Assembly: GCF_009800965.1 (NCBI RefSeq)
Contig: NZ_WUAF01000002.1
Coordinates: forward strand, 232,299-296,298
Reading direction: 5' to 3'
Source: Cognatazoarcus halotolerans
GTDB taxonomy: Bacteria > Pseudomonadota > Gammaproteobacteria > Burkholderiales > Rhodocyclaceae
DNA: 64,000 nucleotides
In this document: in pieces, positions 20,896-29,989 of the stretch
Position numbering within the stretch: the first letter of the stretch is position 1
Layout: every line of letters starts with the position of its first letter
Position numbers and translations under genes: made by a program
The notes under the pieces: model-generated
What the model saw: the letters and a program-made list of their open reading frames with translations, nothing else
Databases searched by the model: none
What the model was told of the DNA's origin: nothing

Positions 20896-22122
20896 GTGAG
20901 TGGATTGGCAGACGCCGCTGAAGGGCAGAGGACCGAACGGCCCCTCGCGGGGGTAAGGGTCATCGAGTTCGGCACCTTGATCGCCGGGCCGTTCTGCACC
21001 CGCATCCTTGCCGAGTTCGGCGCCGAAGTCATCAAGATCGAGTCTCCCCGTGGTGGGGATCCGTTGCGGAAATGGCGGAAACTGCACAAAGGCACCTCGC
21101 TGTGGTGGTACCTCCAGGCACGTAACAAGAGATCACTTACGCTCGATCTCAAGGACCCGCGTGGCCTGGACATCGCGCGTCGACTTGCTGCACAGGCGCA
21201 GATCGTGGTCGAGAACTTTCGACCCGGAGTGATGGAAAAACTGGGGCTTGGCTGGGAGGTGCTGCATGAGCTCAATCCCCGACTCGTCATGGTCCGCCTG
21301 TCGGGTTTCGGTCAGACCGGGCCGATGAGGGATCAGCCCGGTTTCGGCGCGGTTGGCGAATCCATGGGTGGGCTTCGCTATGTGACCGGTTACCCGGACC
21401 GGCCACCTGTCAAGACGGGGGTTTCCATCGGCGATTCGATCGCGGCGCTGTGGGCAGCGTTCGGCGCCTTGATGGCCTTGCGTGAGCAGGAAGTCCGGGG
21501 CGGAGAAGGGCAGGTGGTGGATGTGGCGCTTTACGAAGCCGTCTTTGCAATGATGGAAAGCATGGTCCCCGAGTTTGATGTCTTCGGGTTCGTTCGCGAG
21601 CGCACCGGTAACGTAATGCCGGGAATCACGCCGTCCAATACGCACACGACCAAGGACGGCAGGCATCTGATCGTCGGCGCGAATGGCGACGCGATCTTCA
21701 AGCGGCTCATGCAGGCGATCGGGCGCGACGATCTTGCTCGGGATCCGGCCCTCGCGGACAACGCCGGCAGGGACGCGCGTGCTGCGGAAATCTACGCAGT
21801 CATCGACCAGTGGGTGGCGCGACACGAGGCAGAGCATGTCTTGTCCGTGCTCAAGGCGGCCGAGGTGCCGAGCTCCCATATTTATTCGGTGGCCGACATG
21901 TTCCGCGATCCGCAGTACTGTGCGCGCGAAATGTTCCAGACAGCGAATTTGCCTGACGGCAGGACTTTCGTCATGCCGGGCGTGGTGCCGAAACTCAGTG
22001 CAACGCCGGGTGGAACGGACTGGCCCGGCCCCGCACTTGGCCAGCATACAGACGAGCTGCTTGCAGAGCTTGGGTTCGAAGCTGGCGAGATCGCGGCCCT
22101 GCGCGCAGACGGTGTGGTCTAG
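20896..22122 (+). CDS. CaiB/BaiF (class III) CoA-transferase family protein
   Basis: A 408-aa class III CoA-transferase. The N-terminus has LAGVRVIEFGTLIAGPFCTR, followed by EVIKIESPRGGDPLRKW and LDLKDPRGLDIARRL, all typical of formyl-CoA transferase relatives. The substrate cannot be told from sequence. The start is GTG at 20896 with GGGCGGGG about 10 bp upstream. It lies between recR and the bc1 operon with no pathway partners nearby, so its role is open. Many Rhodocyclales use such enzymes in organic-acid and aromatic metabolism (inference). Confidence 0.88.
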   Translation: MSGLADAAEGQRTERPLAGVRVIEFGTLIAGPFCTRILAEFGAEVIKIESPRGGDPLRKWRKLHKGTSLWWYLQARNKRSLTLDLKDPRGLDIARRLAAQAQIVVENFRPGVMEKLGLGWEVLHELNPRLVMVRLSGFGQTGPMRDQPGFGAVGESMGGLRYVTGYPDRPPVKTGVSIGDSIAALWAAFGALMALREQEVRGGEGQVVDVALYEAVFAMMESMVPEFDVFGFVRERTGNVMPGITPSNTHTTKDGRHLIVGANGDAIFKRLMQAIGRDDLARDPALADNAGRDARAAEIYAVIDQWVARHEAEHVLSVLKAAEVPSSHIYSVADMFRDPQYCAREMFQTANLPDGRTFVMPGVVPKLSATPGGTDWPGPALGQHTDELLAELGFEAGEIAALRADGVV

Positions 22123-22316
22123 TTTTTTTGCATTGCGGCACGAGAAGCATGCCGGGAATGTCGTTTTGAACCATGATCGGGTCGGGATTCTGAGTCTAAG
22201 TGATTGAATATTTAGTGAATTGAATGATTGTGCTTTCGTTGTGTAAGCGTTTTTTGCTAAACTCCGGAAGTTTTTTAATCCTGCATCTTTGATTTTTCCT
22301 TTAGGGAAGTGGGGCC

Positions 22317-22901
22317 ATGAGCGTTGAGAATAAAATGGATGACAGTCGTCGGAGGCTGCTCGTCGCCACTTCGGCAGTAGGTGGTGGCTTGGCATGTGCC
22401 GCCGCGGTGCCGTTTGTAGCCAGCCTGACTCCGTCGGAGCGGGCCAAGGCGGCCGGGGCACCGGTCGAGGCCGACATCAGCAAGCTGCAGCCTGGCGAGA
22501 TGATGACAGTCGAGTGGCGTGGAAAGCCGGTGTGGATCCTGCGCCGCACCGAAGAAATGCTGGCTGGGATCAAGAAAGTCGACGGGGAAGTCAGCGATCC
22601 GAACTCGGACCGTCCGATGCAGCCCGAATATGCCCACAACGAGTACCGTTCGATCAAACCGGAGTATCTGGTCGTGGTCGGGATCTGTACCCACCTGGGC
22701 TGTTCGCCTTCGAGCAAGTTCGAACCGGGTTCGGTCGGGCCGGACTGGCAGGGGGGGTTCCTGTGCCCGTGCCATGGTTCGACGTTCGATCTTGCCGCTC
22801 GCGTCTATAAGAGCAAGCCGGCGCCGGACAACCTCGAAGTGCCGCCGCACATGTATTTGTCGGATGCAAAGATTCTCATCGGTGAGGACGGGAAGGCCTA
22901 A
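22317..22901 (+). CDS. petA: Ubiquinol-cytochrome c reductase iron-sulfur subunit (Rieske)
   Basis: Rieske protein (194 aa) of the bc1 complex. The N-terminus carries a twin-arginine-type signal (DDSRRRLLVATSA) that also serves as the membrane anchor. The [2Fe-2S] ligands are in CTHLGC (Cys124, His126) and CPCHGS (Cys150, His153), with Cys129 and Cys152 forming the usual disulfide. It is the first gene of petABC; the 194-bp AT-rich stretch upstream probably holds the promoter, which I cannot assign with confidence. Confidence 0.97.
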   Translation: MSVENKMDDSRRRLLVATSAVGGGLACAAAVPFVASLTPSERAKAAGAPVEADISKLQPGEMMTVEWRGKPVWILRRTEEMLAGIKKVDGEVSDPNSDRPMQPEYAHNEYRSIKPEYLVVVGICTHLGCSPSSKFEPGSVGPDWQGGFLCPCHGSTFDLAARVYKSKPAPDNLEVPPHMYLSDAKILIGEDGKA

Positions 22902-22904
22902 GCC

Positions 22905-24173
22905 ATGACGACGAAATCTCAAGAACTGCTCAATTGGGTCGACGCGCGTTTTCCGCTTACCTCGACCTGGAAGGCGCATCTCTCCGAGTACTATGCGCCC
23001 AAGAACTTCAACTTCTGGTACTACTTCGGTTCGCTGGCGCTGCTGGTACTGGTGCTGCAGATCGTTACCGGTATCTTCCTGGTGATGCACTACAAGCCGG
23101 ATGCCTCGCTCAATGCGGCCGGTGTACCGGTGGCCTTCGCTTCGGTTGAATACATCATGCGCGATGTGCCGGGTGGCTGGCTTATCCGCTACATGCACTC
23201 CACCGGCGCCTCGGCTTTCTTCGTGGTGGTGTACCTGCACATGTTCCGTGGCCTGATCTACGGCTCGTACCGCAAGCCGCGCGAGTTGATCTGGATCTTC
23301 GGTACCCTGATCTTCCTGGCGCTGATGGCGGAAGCCTTCATGGGCTACCTCTTGCCGTGGGGTCAGATGTCGTATTGGGGGGCGCAGGTGATCGTGAACC
23401 TGTTCTCCGCGATCCCGATCATCGGTCCCGATCTGTCGCTGGTCATTCGTGGTGACTTCGTCGTTTCCGACGCCACTCTGAACCGCTTCTTCTCGTTCCA
23501 CGTGATCGCCGTTCCGCTAGTGCTGATCGGGCTTGTCGCCGCGCACATCATCGCGCTGCACGAAGTCGGCTCGAACAACCCCGACGGTGTGGAGATCAAG
23601 AAGAAGAAGGGGGCGGACGGCATTCCGCTCGACGGCATCCCGTTCCATCCGTACTACTCGGTGAAGGATACGGTCGGCGTGGTGGCGTTCCTGTTCGTCT
23701 TCTCGGCAGTGGTGTTCTTCCTGCCTGAAGGTGGCGGCTACTTCCTGGAGTTCAACAACTTCTTCCCCGCCGATCCGCTCAAGACGCCGCCGCACATTGC
23801 ACCGGTCTGGTACTTCACGCCGTTCTACTCGATGCTGCGCGCCGTGACCTACCCGTTGTTCGGTCTCGATGCCAAATTCTGGGGTGTGATCGCGATGGGT
23901 GCCGGTGTCGTCATCATAGCTTTCCTGCCGTGGCTCGACCGCAGTCCGGTAAAGTCGATCCGCTACAAGGGACCGATCTTCAAGACGGCGATTGCGATCT
24001 TCGTGGTGTGCTTCCTGATCCTTGGCTATCTGGGCGTTCTGCCGCCGACCCCGGCGCGCACGCTGGTGTCGCAGATCTGTTCGGCACTTTACTTCGGCTT
24101 CTTCCTCCTGATGCCCTGGTATTCCAAGCTGGACAAGTGCAAACCCGAACCGGAAAGGGTGAACTTCAAATGA
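22905..24173 (+). CDS. petB: Cytochrome b of the bc1 complex
   Basis: Cytochrome b (422 aa) carries both b hemes and the two quinone sites of the bc1 complex. It begins with a cytoplasmic stretch (LLNWVDARFPLTSTWKAHL), has eight or so membrane segments, and shows the heme-ligand helices (MHSTGASAFFVVVYLHMFRG and FFSFHVIAVPLVLIGLVAAH). The PEWY-like quinol site appears as PVWYFTPFY. It lies 3 bp after petA and overlaps petC as ATGA. Confidence 0.97.
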   Translation: MTTKSQELLNWVDARFPLTSTWKAHLSEYYAPKNFNFWYYFGSLALLVLVLQIVTGIFLVMHYKPDASLNAAGVPVAFASVEYIMRDVPGGWLIRYMHSTGASAFFVVVYLHMFRGLIYGSYRKPRELIWIFGTLIFLALMAEAFMGYLLPWGQMSYWGAQVIVNLFSAIPIIGPDLSLVIRGDFVVSDATLNRFFSFHVIAVPLVLIGLVAAHIIALHEVGSNNPDGVEIKKKKGADGIPLDGIPFHPYYSVKDTVGVVAFLFVFSAVVFFLPEGGGYFLEFNNFFPADPLKTPPHIAPVWYFTPFYSMLRAVTYPLFGLDAKFWGVIAMGAGVVIIAFLPWLDRSPVKSIRYKGPIFKTAIAIFVVCFLILGYLGVLPPTPARTLVSQICSALYFGFFLLMPWYSKLDKCKPEPERVNFK

Positions 24174-24934
24174 AAACCCGCGGAATGAACATGATCAAGA
24201 AACTGCTTGGCGCGGTGATTCTTCTGCCGGCGCTGGCCTTTGCCTCCGAAGCGGTGCATCTCGACAAGGCACCGGTCTCGATGGACCCGGCCTCGCTTCA
24301 ACATGGCGCGAAGATCTTCGTCAATTACTGCCTGAACTGTCATGGCGCGAGTTATCAGCGCTACAACCGCCTCAGGGACATCGGCCTGTCCGAGGAACTG
24401 ATCAAGGACAACCTGATGTTTACCGCCGACAAGATCGGCGAGCAGATGAAGATTGCCTTGCGGGCGGCTGATGGCAAAGCCTGGTTTGGCGCAACGCCGC
24501 CAGACCTTACGGTGATTGCTCGTGCTCGGGCTTCGGAATTCGGTAGCGGTGGAGATTGGCTCTATACCTATCTGCGCTCTTTCTACCGCGATCCCGAGCG
24601 CCCCACCGGCTGGAACAACACCATTTTCCCGAACGTGGGCATGCCGCACGTGCTTTGGCAGTTGCAGGGTGACCAGATTGCCAAGGTCACCGAAGAGGAC
24701 GATGGCCATGGCAACATGGTCAAGCACATCGAACTCGAGCAGGGCAAAGCCGGCATGTTGTCGAAGGAAGAGTACGACAAGACGGTAGCCGATCTGGTGT
24801 CCTACCTGGTATGGATGGGTGAGCCGATTGCGCAGACCCGTCAGACCATCGGGACCTGGGTGCTGGCTGCCCTGGCCTTGCTCTTCGTGCTGGCCCTGGC
24901 GCTCAAGAAGGCCTACTGGAAAGACGTGCATTAA
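24170..24934 (+). CDS. petC: Cytochrome c1 of the bc1 complex
   Basis: Cytochrome c1 (254 aa). A signal peptide (residues 1-25, ending AFAS) is followed by the single heme site CLNCH (Cys54, Cys57, His58), a candidate axial Met in NVGMPHVLW, and a C-terminal membrane anchor at about residues 228-247. I set the start at the ATG that overlaps the petB stop (ATGA); upstream in-frame codons lie inside petB. A perfect 11-bp hairpin follows 57 bp after the stop. Confidence 0.96.
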   Translation: MKTRGMNMIKKLLGAVILLPALAFASEAVHLDKAPVSMDPASLQHGAKIFVNYCLNCHGASYQRYNRLRDIGLSEELIKDNLMFTADKIGEQMKIALRAADGKAWFGATPPDLTVIARARASEFGSGGDWLYTYLRSFYRDPERPTGWNNTIFPNVGMPHVLWQLQGDQIAKVTEEDDGHGNMVKHIELEQGKAGMLSKEEYDKTVADLVSYLVWMGEPIAQTRQTIGTWVLAALALLFVLALALKKAYWKDVH

Positions 24935-24990
24935 TCATCCGCGCGGCGCAGCCATATTGGCGTGCCGTCGTTTTCGCTCCGAAAGCGGAC

Positions 24991-25017
24991 CACACCGGGC
25001 TCACGAAGCCCGGTGTG
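24991..25017. terminator. GC-rich hairpin between petC and sspA
   Basis: Perfect 11-bp stem CACACCGGGCT/AGCCCGGTGTG with a 5-nt loop. There is no T-run on either strand, so it could be a weak or Rho-assisted terminator, or an RNA 3'-end stabiliser for petABC, rather than a classic intrinsic terminator. Confidence 0.5.
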
Positions 25018-25048
25018 CATTCCGGAGCCCTGCTGGAGTTGCAACCCC

Positions 25049-25645
25049 ATGATGAACCTTTATTCCGGAACAACGGACCCGTTCAGTCACCGTTGCCGGA
25101 TCGTGCTTTTCGAGAAAGGCATGGATTTCCAGGTGATTGATGTCGACTTGTACAACAAGCCGGAAGACATCGCCGTCATCAATCCGTACAACCGGGTGCC
25201 TGTACTGGTCGATCGCGATCTCGTGCTGTACGAGTCAAACATCATCAACGAGTACATCGACGAGCGTTTTCCGCACCCGCAGCTGATGCCGCCCGACCCG
25301 ATTCTTCGTGCCCGCGCGCGGCAGTTGCTCCACACGTTCGAAGGAGAGATCTTCTCGCACGTGATAGATCTCGAGAGCGGCGCAAAGAGCGGCGACAAAT
25401 CACGCCAGGAAATTCGGGATCAGCTGACTCAGCTGGCGCCCATCTTCACCAAGCAGAAATTCCTGCTGGGCGATGAGTTCTCCATGCTCGACGTAGCGAT
25501 TGCGCCTCTTTTGTGGCGCCTCGAGCACTATGGCATCGAGTTGCCCAAATCGGCTGCGCCGGTCATGAAATATGCCGAGCGGATCTTCAGCCGCCAAGGC
25601 TTCATCGATGCGCTTACCCCCTCGGAAAAGGTCATGCGTCGTTGA
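25049..25645 (+). CDS. sspA: Stringent starvation protein A
   Basis: SspA (198 aa) is an RNA-polymerase-binding protein of glutathione-S-transferase fold, lacking GST activity. The thioredoxin-like N-terminus (LYSGTTDPFSHRCRIVLFEKG) and the helical C-terminal domain are present. Two tandem ATGs begin the gene, with GGAG 11 bp before the first. SspB follows after a 45-bp gap holding a hairpin; the petABC-sspAB neighbourhood is common in beta- and gammaproteobacteria. Confidence 0.94.
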   Translation: MMNLYSGTTDPFSHRCRIVLFEKGMDFQVIDVDLYNKPEDIAVINPYNRVPVLVDRDLVLYESNIINEYIDERFPHPQLMPPDPILRARARQLLHTFEGEIFSHVIDLESGAKSGDKSRQEIRDQLTQLAPIFTKQKFLLGDEFSMLDVAIAPLLWRLEHYGIELPKSAAPVMKYAERIFSRQGFIDALTPSEKVMRR

Positions 25646-25651
25646 TCAATC

Positions 25652-25677
25652 TGCCGCGGCCCGCGCGGCCCGCGGCA
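25652..25677. other. GC hairpin between sspA and sspB
   Basis: TGCCGCGG (25652-25659) and CCGCGGCA (25670-25677) form an 8-bp stem over a 10-nt loop that is itself GC-rich. No T-run follows. It may lower read-through from sspA to sspB or protect the sspA mRNA. Confidence 0.4.
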
Positions 25678-25690
25678 ATCACTCGTTGCC

Positions 25691-26203
25691 ATGGTTCAGA
25701 TGACTGATTCAACAAAACCCTACCTGATTCGCGCCATTCACGAATGGTGTGTTGATCAGGGGTTCACGCCTTACCTCGCCGCGATCGTGGACGAGAATAC
25801 GCGTGTCCCTCCAGGCTACGCACGGGACGGCCAGATCGTCCTCAATCTTTCGCCGGAGGCAACGCATCAGCTCAACATGGCAAACGACCTGATCAGCTTT
25901 CAGGCACGCTTCGGCGGTGTCGCGCAAGGTCTGGCAATTCCGGTCGCCAATGTCGTGGCGATCTATGCACGAGAGAATGGACAGGGAATGGCTTTCGAGC
26001 CGGATAGCGCATCGGCCGAGTCGGACCTTGCGTCTGCAGAGCCGGAGGGCAGTCAGGACGTGACGGGATCCGCCGAGAATGCAGCTGCTCCGACTGTGCC
26101 CCCCGCGCCTGAAAGGGTCGAACCAGACCCGGTTGGCACTGGTGTCAAGCCGAGACCGGCGAAACCCGCTGGTCGCGGCAGCCATCTCAAGGTCATCAAA
26201 TAG
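25691..26203 (+). CDS. sspB: ClpXP protease adaptor SspB
   Basis: SspB (170 aa) delivers ssrA-tagged proteins to ClpXP. The folded substrate-binding domain spans about residues 9-105 (PYLIRAIHEWCVDQGFTPYL, then VLNLSPEATHQLNM and FGGVAQGLAIPVANVVAIYA). A flexible acidic linker follows, and the C-terminus RGSHLKVIK is the ClpX-docking tail typical of the family. A second in-frame ATG at 25700 is an equally plausible start. The 3' end overlaps the convergent glycosyltransferase gene by 8 bp. Confidence 0.95.
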   Translation: MVQMTDSTKPYLIRAIHEWCVDQGFTPYLAAIVDENTRVPPGYARDGQIVLNLSPEATHQLNMANDLISFQARFGGVAQGLAIPVANVVAIYARENGQGMAFEPDSASAESDLASAEPEGSQDVTGSAENAAAPTVPPAPERVEPDPVGTGVKPRPAKPAGRGSHLKVIK

Positions 26204-27404
26204 CGTTTTCCGCAGCGGTTGGCGCGTCGATCCGTGTGATTCCGGCGCTCTTGCCGGTCCACATCCCGTAAAGTGCGGACAGGCGAGCCGCCATGCCTTG
26301 TGCGCTCCAGCTGCGCGCGTACTGGCGGGCTTCGATCGATAGCAGCTTGAGCGTTGCGGGGTTTTCCAACAGATCTGCAACGAGCTCTGCGAAGCCCGCG
26401 GGGTCGTTCGGCGCAATCCGGCAACCGCGCTCTCCTTCCAGGATGTCACGGGTGCCCATCTCGGCAAGTGCCACGGCCGGCGTGCCTAATGCCATCGCTT
26501 CGAGCAGGACCAAGCCTTGTGTTTCTGTTCGCGAGGCAAACACAAACAGATCCGCCGCGCGGTAGCAGTCGTGCAACTCGGTGTGGCGATCGAGGTATCC
26601 GATAAAACGGACGAATTCACTGAGTCCAAGATTGGCGGAACGGTGCTGCAGTTCTCCAAGTGCCGGCCCTTCTCCAGTGATGAGCAGCATCGCGTCCGGT
26701 TGTCGTGCCTTCAGTGTCAGCAACATGTCGAGAAGAAACTCGATGTTCTTTTCGAATGCCACGCGCCCAACGTAGAGCAGCACCTTCCGGTCTGCGGGAA
26801 TGCCATAGCGCAGCCGAAAAAAATCTCCGTTGCCGCCCACGAAGCGACTTTCCGCAAGCCCGGTCGGTAGTACGTGCAGCGGTGCAGTAACGCCATAGCT
26901 ACCGAGCGTCTCGACCATCGCGCGCGAAGGTACGACTATCCCATCGAGATCGTTGCACTGTCCGCGCGAGAAACTGCGGGCCAGCCGTCTTAGCCAGTTG
27001 CGAGGCAGCAGCGGAATATAGTGGAAAAGATACTCTTCGAAGTAGGTGTGATAGCTCGCAACGCACGGGATGCCGAGCGCGCGCGCGATCTCGAGACCAG
27101 CGTAATGGGCTGCGAACGGTGTCTGTACATGGATCAGATCGGGCGGGTCTTCGCGGAGCGCCGGAAGGAGCTTGCGGATCGTGCCGCGCATCATCAATCG
27201 GTCTTCGGGATCGAAGGGCAGAGGGAGCGAGCGAATCCTGTGTATCGATGGCATCTCGGAACTGGCGGTCTGCGCGGGATAGGCCGGTACGATCAGCGAG
27301 GTTCGTATGCCGAGTGGTGCGAGTGCCTCGCGAAAGCTTTCGATGGAGGTGCTGACCCCGTTGATGCGGGGAAAGAATACGTCCGAGATCATCAGACTAT
27401 GCAT
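26196..27404 (-). CDS. Glycosyltransferase family 4 (GT-B fold)
   Basis: A 402-aa GT-B glycosyltransferase. The N-terminal MISDVFFPRINGVSTSIESF is typical of the GDP-mannose-dependent or sulfoquinovosyl-type enzymes. The nucleotide-sugar domain has VLLYVGRVAFEKNIEFLLDM and the E-x7-E region ASRTETQGLVLLEAMALGTP. The sugar donor and acceptor cannot be fixed by eye. I chose the start MHSLMISDVF; longer in-frame starts add a basic tail without homology. It is transcribed convergently with sspB and divergently from the hemerythrin gene. Confidence 0.85.
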   Translation of the reverse strand: MHSLMISDVFFPRINGVSTSIESFREALAPLGIRTSLIVPAYPAQTASSEMPSIHRIRSLPLPFDPEDRLMMRGTIRKLLPALREDPPDLIHVQTPFAAHYAGLEIARALGIPCVASYHTYFEEYLFHYIPLLPRNWLRRLARSFSRGQCNDLDGIVVPSRAMVETLGSYGVTAPLHVLPTGLAESRFVGGNGDFFRLRYGIPADRKVLLYVGRVAFEKNIEFLLDMLLTLKARQPDAMLLITGEGPALGELQHRSANLGLSEFVRFIGYLDRHTELHDCYRAADLFVFASRTETQGLVLLEAMALGTPAVALAEMGTRDILEGERGCRIAPNDPAGFAELVADLLENPATLKLLSIEARQYARSWSAQGMAARLSALYGMWTGKSAGITRIDAPTAAENAI

Positions 27405-27576
27405 TGAGCGGGTGGTCCGGCTTATGGCGATCTTGCCACGGACTACGCTAGAGGATCGCGGTGACGATTTGTTTGCAGTACGGTTCTTTTTGCGCCTTGA
27501 TTGACAATCGTCATCCGGATGCGGTGACTTACGGTGTATATCAGGCGTTTGCAAAAACTCAGACGGTAGGGACGAT

Positions 27577-28038
27577 ATGAAATGGACGGAAGAGCTGCAG
27601 CTGGGTCTGGCTCCTATGGACGCGGTGCACCAGGAATTCATCGAGCTCTACAATGAACTCGCTGCAGCGGACGAATCTGCCTTCATCGACGCGATGGATC
27701 GATTCATCGAGCACACCGAGGCCCATTTTGCGATGGAGAACGGATGGATGGCGGCCACCAACTTTCCGGGCTGCCACAAGGCCGAGCATGATCGCGTGCT
27801 GATTGTCATGCATGACATCCGGAATCGGGCCGCTGCGGGCGATCGCACCTTGGGCAGGCGACTCGTCGAGGAGTTGCCCGCCTGGTTCGAAAATCACGCC
27901 ACGGGCATGGATGCGGCGCTTGCCTATTATCTCGAGGAGATCAAGTTCGACACGGCGACCTGCACCGCCTTGGCCGACGCGCCTGTCGGAGCGAGTGGTT
28001 GCGGCGGCTGTGCCCCGGCCGAAAAGGTTGTTGGCTAG
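27577..28038 (+). CDS. Bacteriohemerythrin
   Basis: A 153-aa single-domain hemerythrin that binds O2 at a di-iron centre. All ligands fit the family pattern: His18, His50-x3-Glu54, His67-x3-His71 and His107-x4-Asp112. A C-terminal extension has a Cys cluster, CGGC, near residue 145, plus another Cys (about 128), which is not usual for the family. A role in O2 or redox sensing or delivery is likely. The DUF1992 gene follows 67 bp downstream. Confidence 0.92.
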   Translation: MKWTEELQLGLAPMDAVHQEFIELYNELAAADESAFIDAMDRFIEHTEAHFAMENGWMAATNFPGCHKAEHDRVLIVMHDIRNRAAAGDRTLGRRLVEELPAWFENHATGMDAALAYYLEEIKFDTATCTALADAPVGASGCGGCAPAEKVVG

Positions 28039-28105
28039 CGTTCGGGCTGCTTCGGTCGGGTGTGAGTGTGCAAGGACGGCACAGGTCCGGGGGAGGCTGT
28101 AGACG

Positions 28106-28489
28106 ATGAACGCGTTCGACCGGATCGTTGAGGAGAGGATCCGCGCGGCGGCGGAACGCGGCGATCTGAGCGGCCTGCCCGGAGAGGGTAAGCCTTTACC
28201 GGACGAGGACATGGCGATGGTCCCGGAAGAGATGCGGTTGGTTGTCCGGATTCTCAGGAACGCCGGCATCCCACCTCCGGCCATTGCCAGTCTCAAGGAA
28301 CTGCGGGGGCTGGTCGAAAATCTCGTCGAGACGCCCGACGAAGCTTCCCGCAGACGCATATTGCGGCGATTAGACGTTCTCGTCGTGCGACTCGAAGCCG
28401 CTGGACTGGCGCATGTCGGCAATGTAGCGCTGTCCGAATATCGGGACGCACTGATCGAGCGCTTTGTCGGTGCGAGGAGCGATCGGTAG
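28106..28489 (+). CDS. DUF1992 (DnaJ-related) family protein
   Basis: A 127-aa protein whose N-terminus (FDRIVEERIRAAAERGDLSGLPGEGKPLP) is the hallmark of DUF1992, seen in human DNAJC28 and many bacteria without a J domain. No signal peptide or membrane segment. Function unknown. It may be co-transcribed with the hemerythrin gene. Confidence 0.85.
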   Translation: MNAFDRIVEERIRAAAERGDLSGLPGEGKPLPDEDMAMVPEEMRLVVRILRNAGIPPPAIASLKELRGLVENLVETPDEASRRRILRRLDVLVVRLEAAGLAHVGNVALSEYRDALIERFVGARSDR

Positions 28490-28540
28490 GCTGCATGGAT
28501 GTCTGGCCGTGCATGATCAGCCTGTTTGGTGGCAGGGTGC

Positions 28541-29812
28541 TCAGCGCGTAAGCGTGTCCCGCCCGAAATACGGAAACCTGGGCTTTGGTGCGTTGCCGCT
28601 CATCAAGGCCGCCAGGCTTGCCGCGGAGCCGCAGGCAAGCGTCCATCCCAGTGTCCCGTGCCCGGTGTTGAACCACAGGTTCAGCAATCGGCTTCGGCCG
28701 ATGATCGGCAGATTGCTTGGTGTGGCGGGCCGCAGACCGCTCCAGTGAGACACCTCATCGATTGCGCCGACTCCGGGAAAGTGTCGCTCCAGCCAATCGA
28801 TGAGTGCATGGCTGCGTGCGGGATTGGGTGCCGTCGAAAAGCCGCTGAGTTCGGCTGTGCCGGCAACGCGCAGATGCTCACCCAGACGCGAAAAGACGAT
28901 GCGTCGCGCCTCGTCGGTGATGCTGGTTGACGGCGCTCGTGAAGGATCGCTTATCGGCACGGTGATCGAATAACCCTTTACCGGATAAATCGGAAGGCGC
29001 TCAGCCGTGGGCGGGAGCAGCAGCGGTGAGAAGCTGCCCAGGCACAGGACGTAGGCATTGGCTTCGAGTTGCTGGCACCAGCCGTCGGCGTGCTCGACAT
29101 CGATCGATTCGATGCGGCCCTCGATCTCCCGGATCCGCTTGATATTGGCTCCGAGGATGAACTTGACGCCGGCCTGACGAGCCTTGTCGGCAAGCGCTCG
29201 CGTAAACAGGTGCGCGTCGCCGGATTCATCGTCGGCGGCAAAGAGGCCGCCCAGGAAGTCCCGGCCTCCGTGGACCAGCGCCGGTTCGAGTTCCATGCAA
29301 CGTTCGGCGTTGCAGACTTCGGTGCTGATTCCCAGTTTGGCAAGCTCGTCGGCACGCGCGGCGAGGCGGGCGAGCGCCTGGTGCGTACTGAACAGATGCA
29401 AGATGCCGGTCTTGCGATGCGGATACTCGATGCCGGACTCGACGCGCAGGTTTCGCAGGCAATCTCGGCTGTAGGTCGCCAGTGCCGCAATGGCCTCGGT
29501 ATTGCGGCGGGCTCGCCAAGGCAGGCATTCAGCGAGGAATGCTGCGCCCCAGCGCCATTGCGCGGGGTCCTTGCTGGCACGGAACAGCAGCGGGGCATCC
29601 TCGCGCCCAAACCAGCGCAGGATGGTCAATGGTGCCCCCGGGTTTGCCCACGGCTCGGGGTGGCTTACCGAGATCTGGCCGCCGTTGGCGAAGCTTGTTT
29701 CGAGCGCAACATCGGGTTGTCGATCGACGACCGTGACATCGAACCCCGCTTTGCGCAGATACCACGCGCTGGTTACGCCGGCCAGGCCACCGCCTAGAAC
29801 CATCAGATGCAT
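28541..29812 (-). CDS. dadA: D-amino-acid dehydrogenase
   Basis: FAD-dependent enzyme (423 aa) that oxidises D-amino acids, in bacteria chiefly D-alanine made by alanine racemase during alanine catabolism. The Rossmann motif VLGGGLAGVTSAWYL begins at residue 5, with the FAD-binding Asp/Glu after it (VTVVDRQ). The C-terminus has GLRPATPSNLPIIGRS and NTGHGTLGWTLACGSA, typical of DadA. It is divergent from fbp over 177 bp. No racemase or Lrp gene is in the window. Confidence 0.93.
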   Translation of the reverse strand: MHLMVLGGGLAGVTSAWYLRKAGFDVTVVDRQPDVALETSFANGGQISVSHPEPWANPGAPLTILRWFGREDAPLLFRASKDPAQWRWGAAFLAECLPWRARRNTEAIAALATYSRDCLRNLRVESGIEYPHRKTGILHLFSTHQALARLAARADELAKLGISTEVCNAERCMELEPALVHGGRDFLGGLFAADDESGDAHLFTRALADKARQAGVKFILGANIKRIREIEGRIESIDVEHADGWCQQLEANAYVLCLGSFSPLLLPPTAERLPIYPVKGYSITVPISDPSRAPSTSITDEARRIVFSRLGEHLRVAGTAELSGFSTAPNPARSHALIDWLERHFPGVGAIDEVSHWSGLRPATPSNLPIIGRSRLLNLWFNTGHGTLGWTLACGSAASLAALMSGNAPKPRFPYFGRDTLTR

Positions 29813-29989
29813 GCCGGATTTAGTCTCTGGAAAATCGCTCGGGTCGTTGAGATACGGGGTGCAGCACCACGCCGGGAATGACTCCGCAGGAGCCGGATTC
29901 TAGCCGGTTCTCGTTACGAGGGTGCGCTTCGGGCCGGATCGCGGGATAATTCGCGCCAACCTTCAAACGTGGTTCAGCGGAGAAACTTC

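Noticed and set aside
27480-27540. Possible FNR-type site before the hemerythrin gene
   Set aside because: TTGATTGACAATC has only one matching half; the second half does not fit the consensus.
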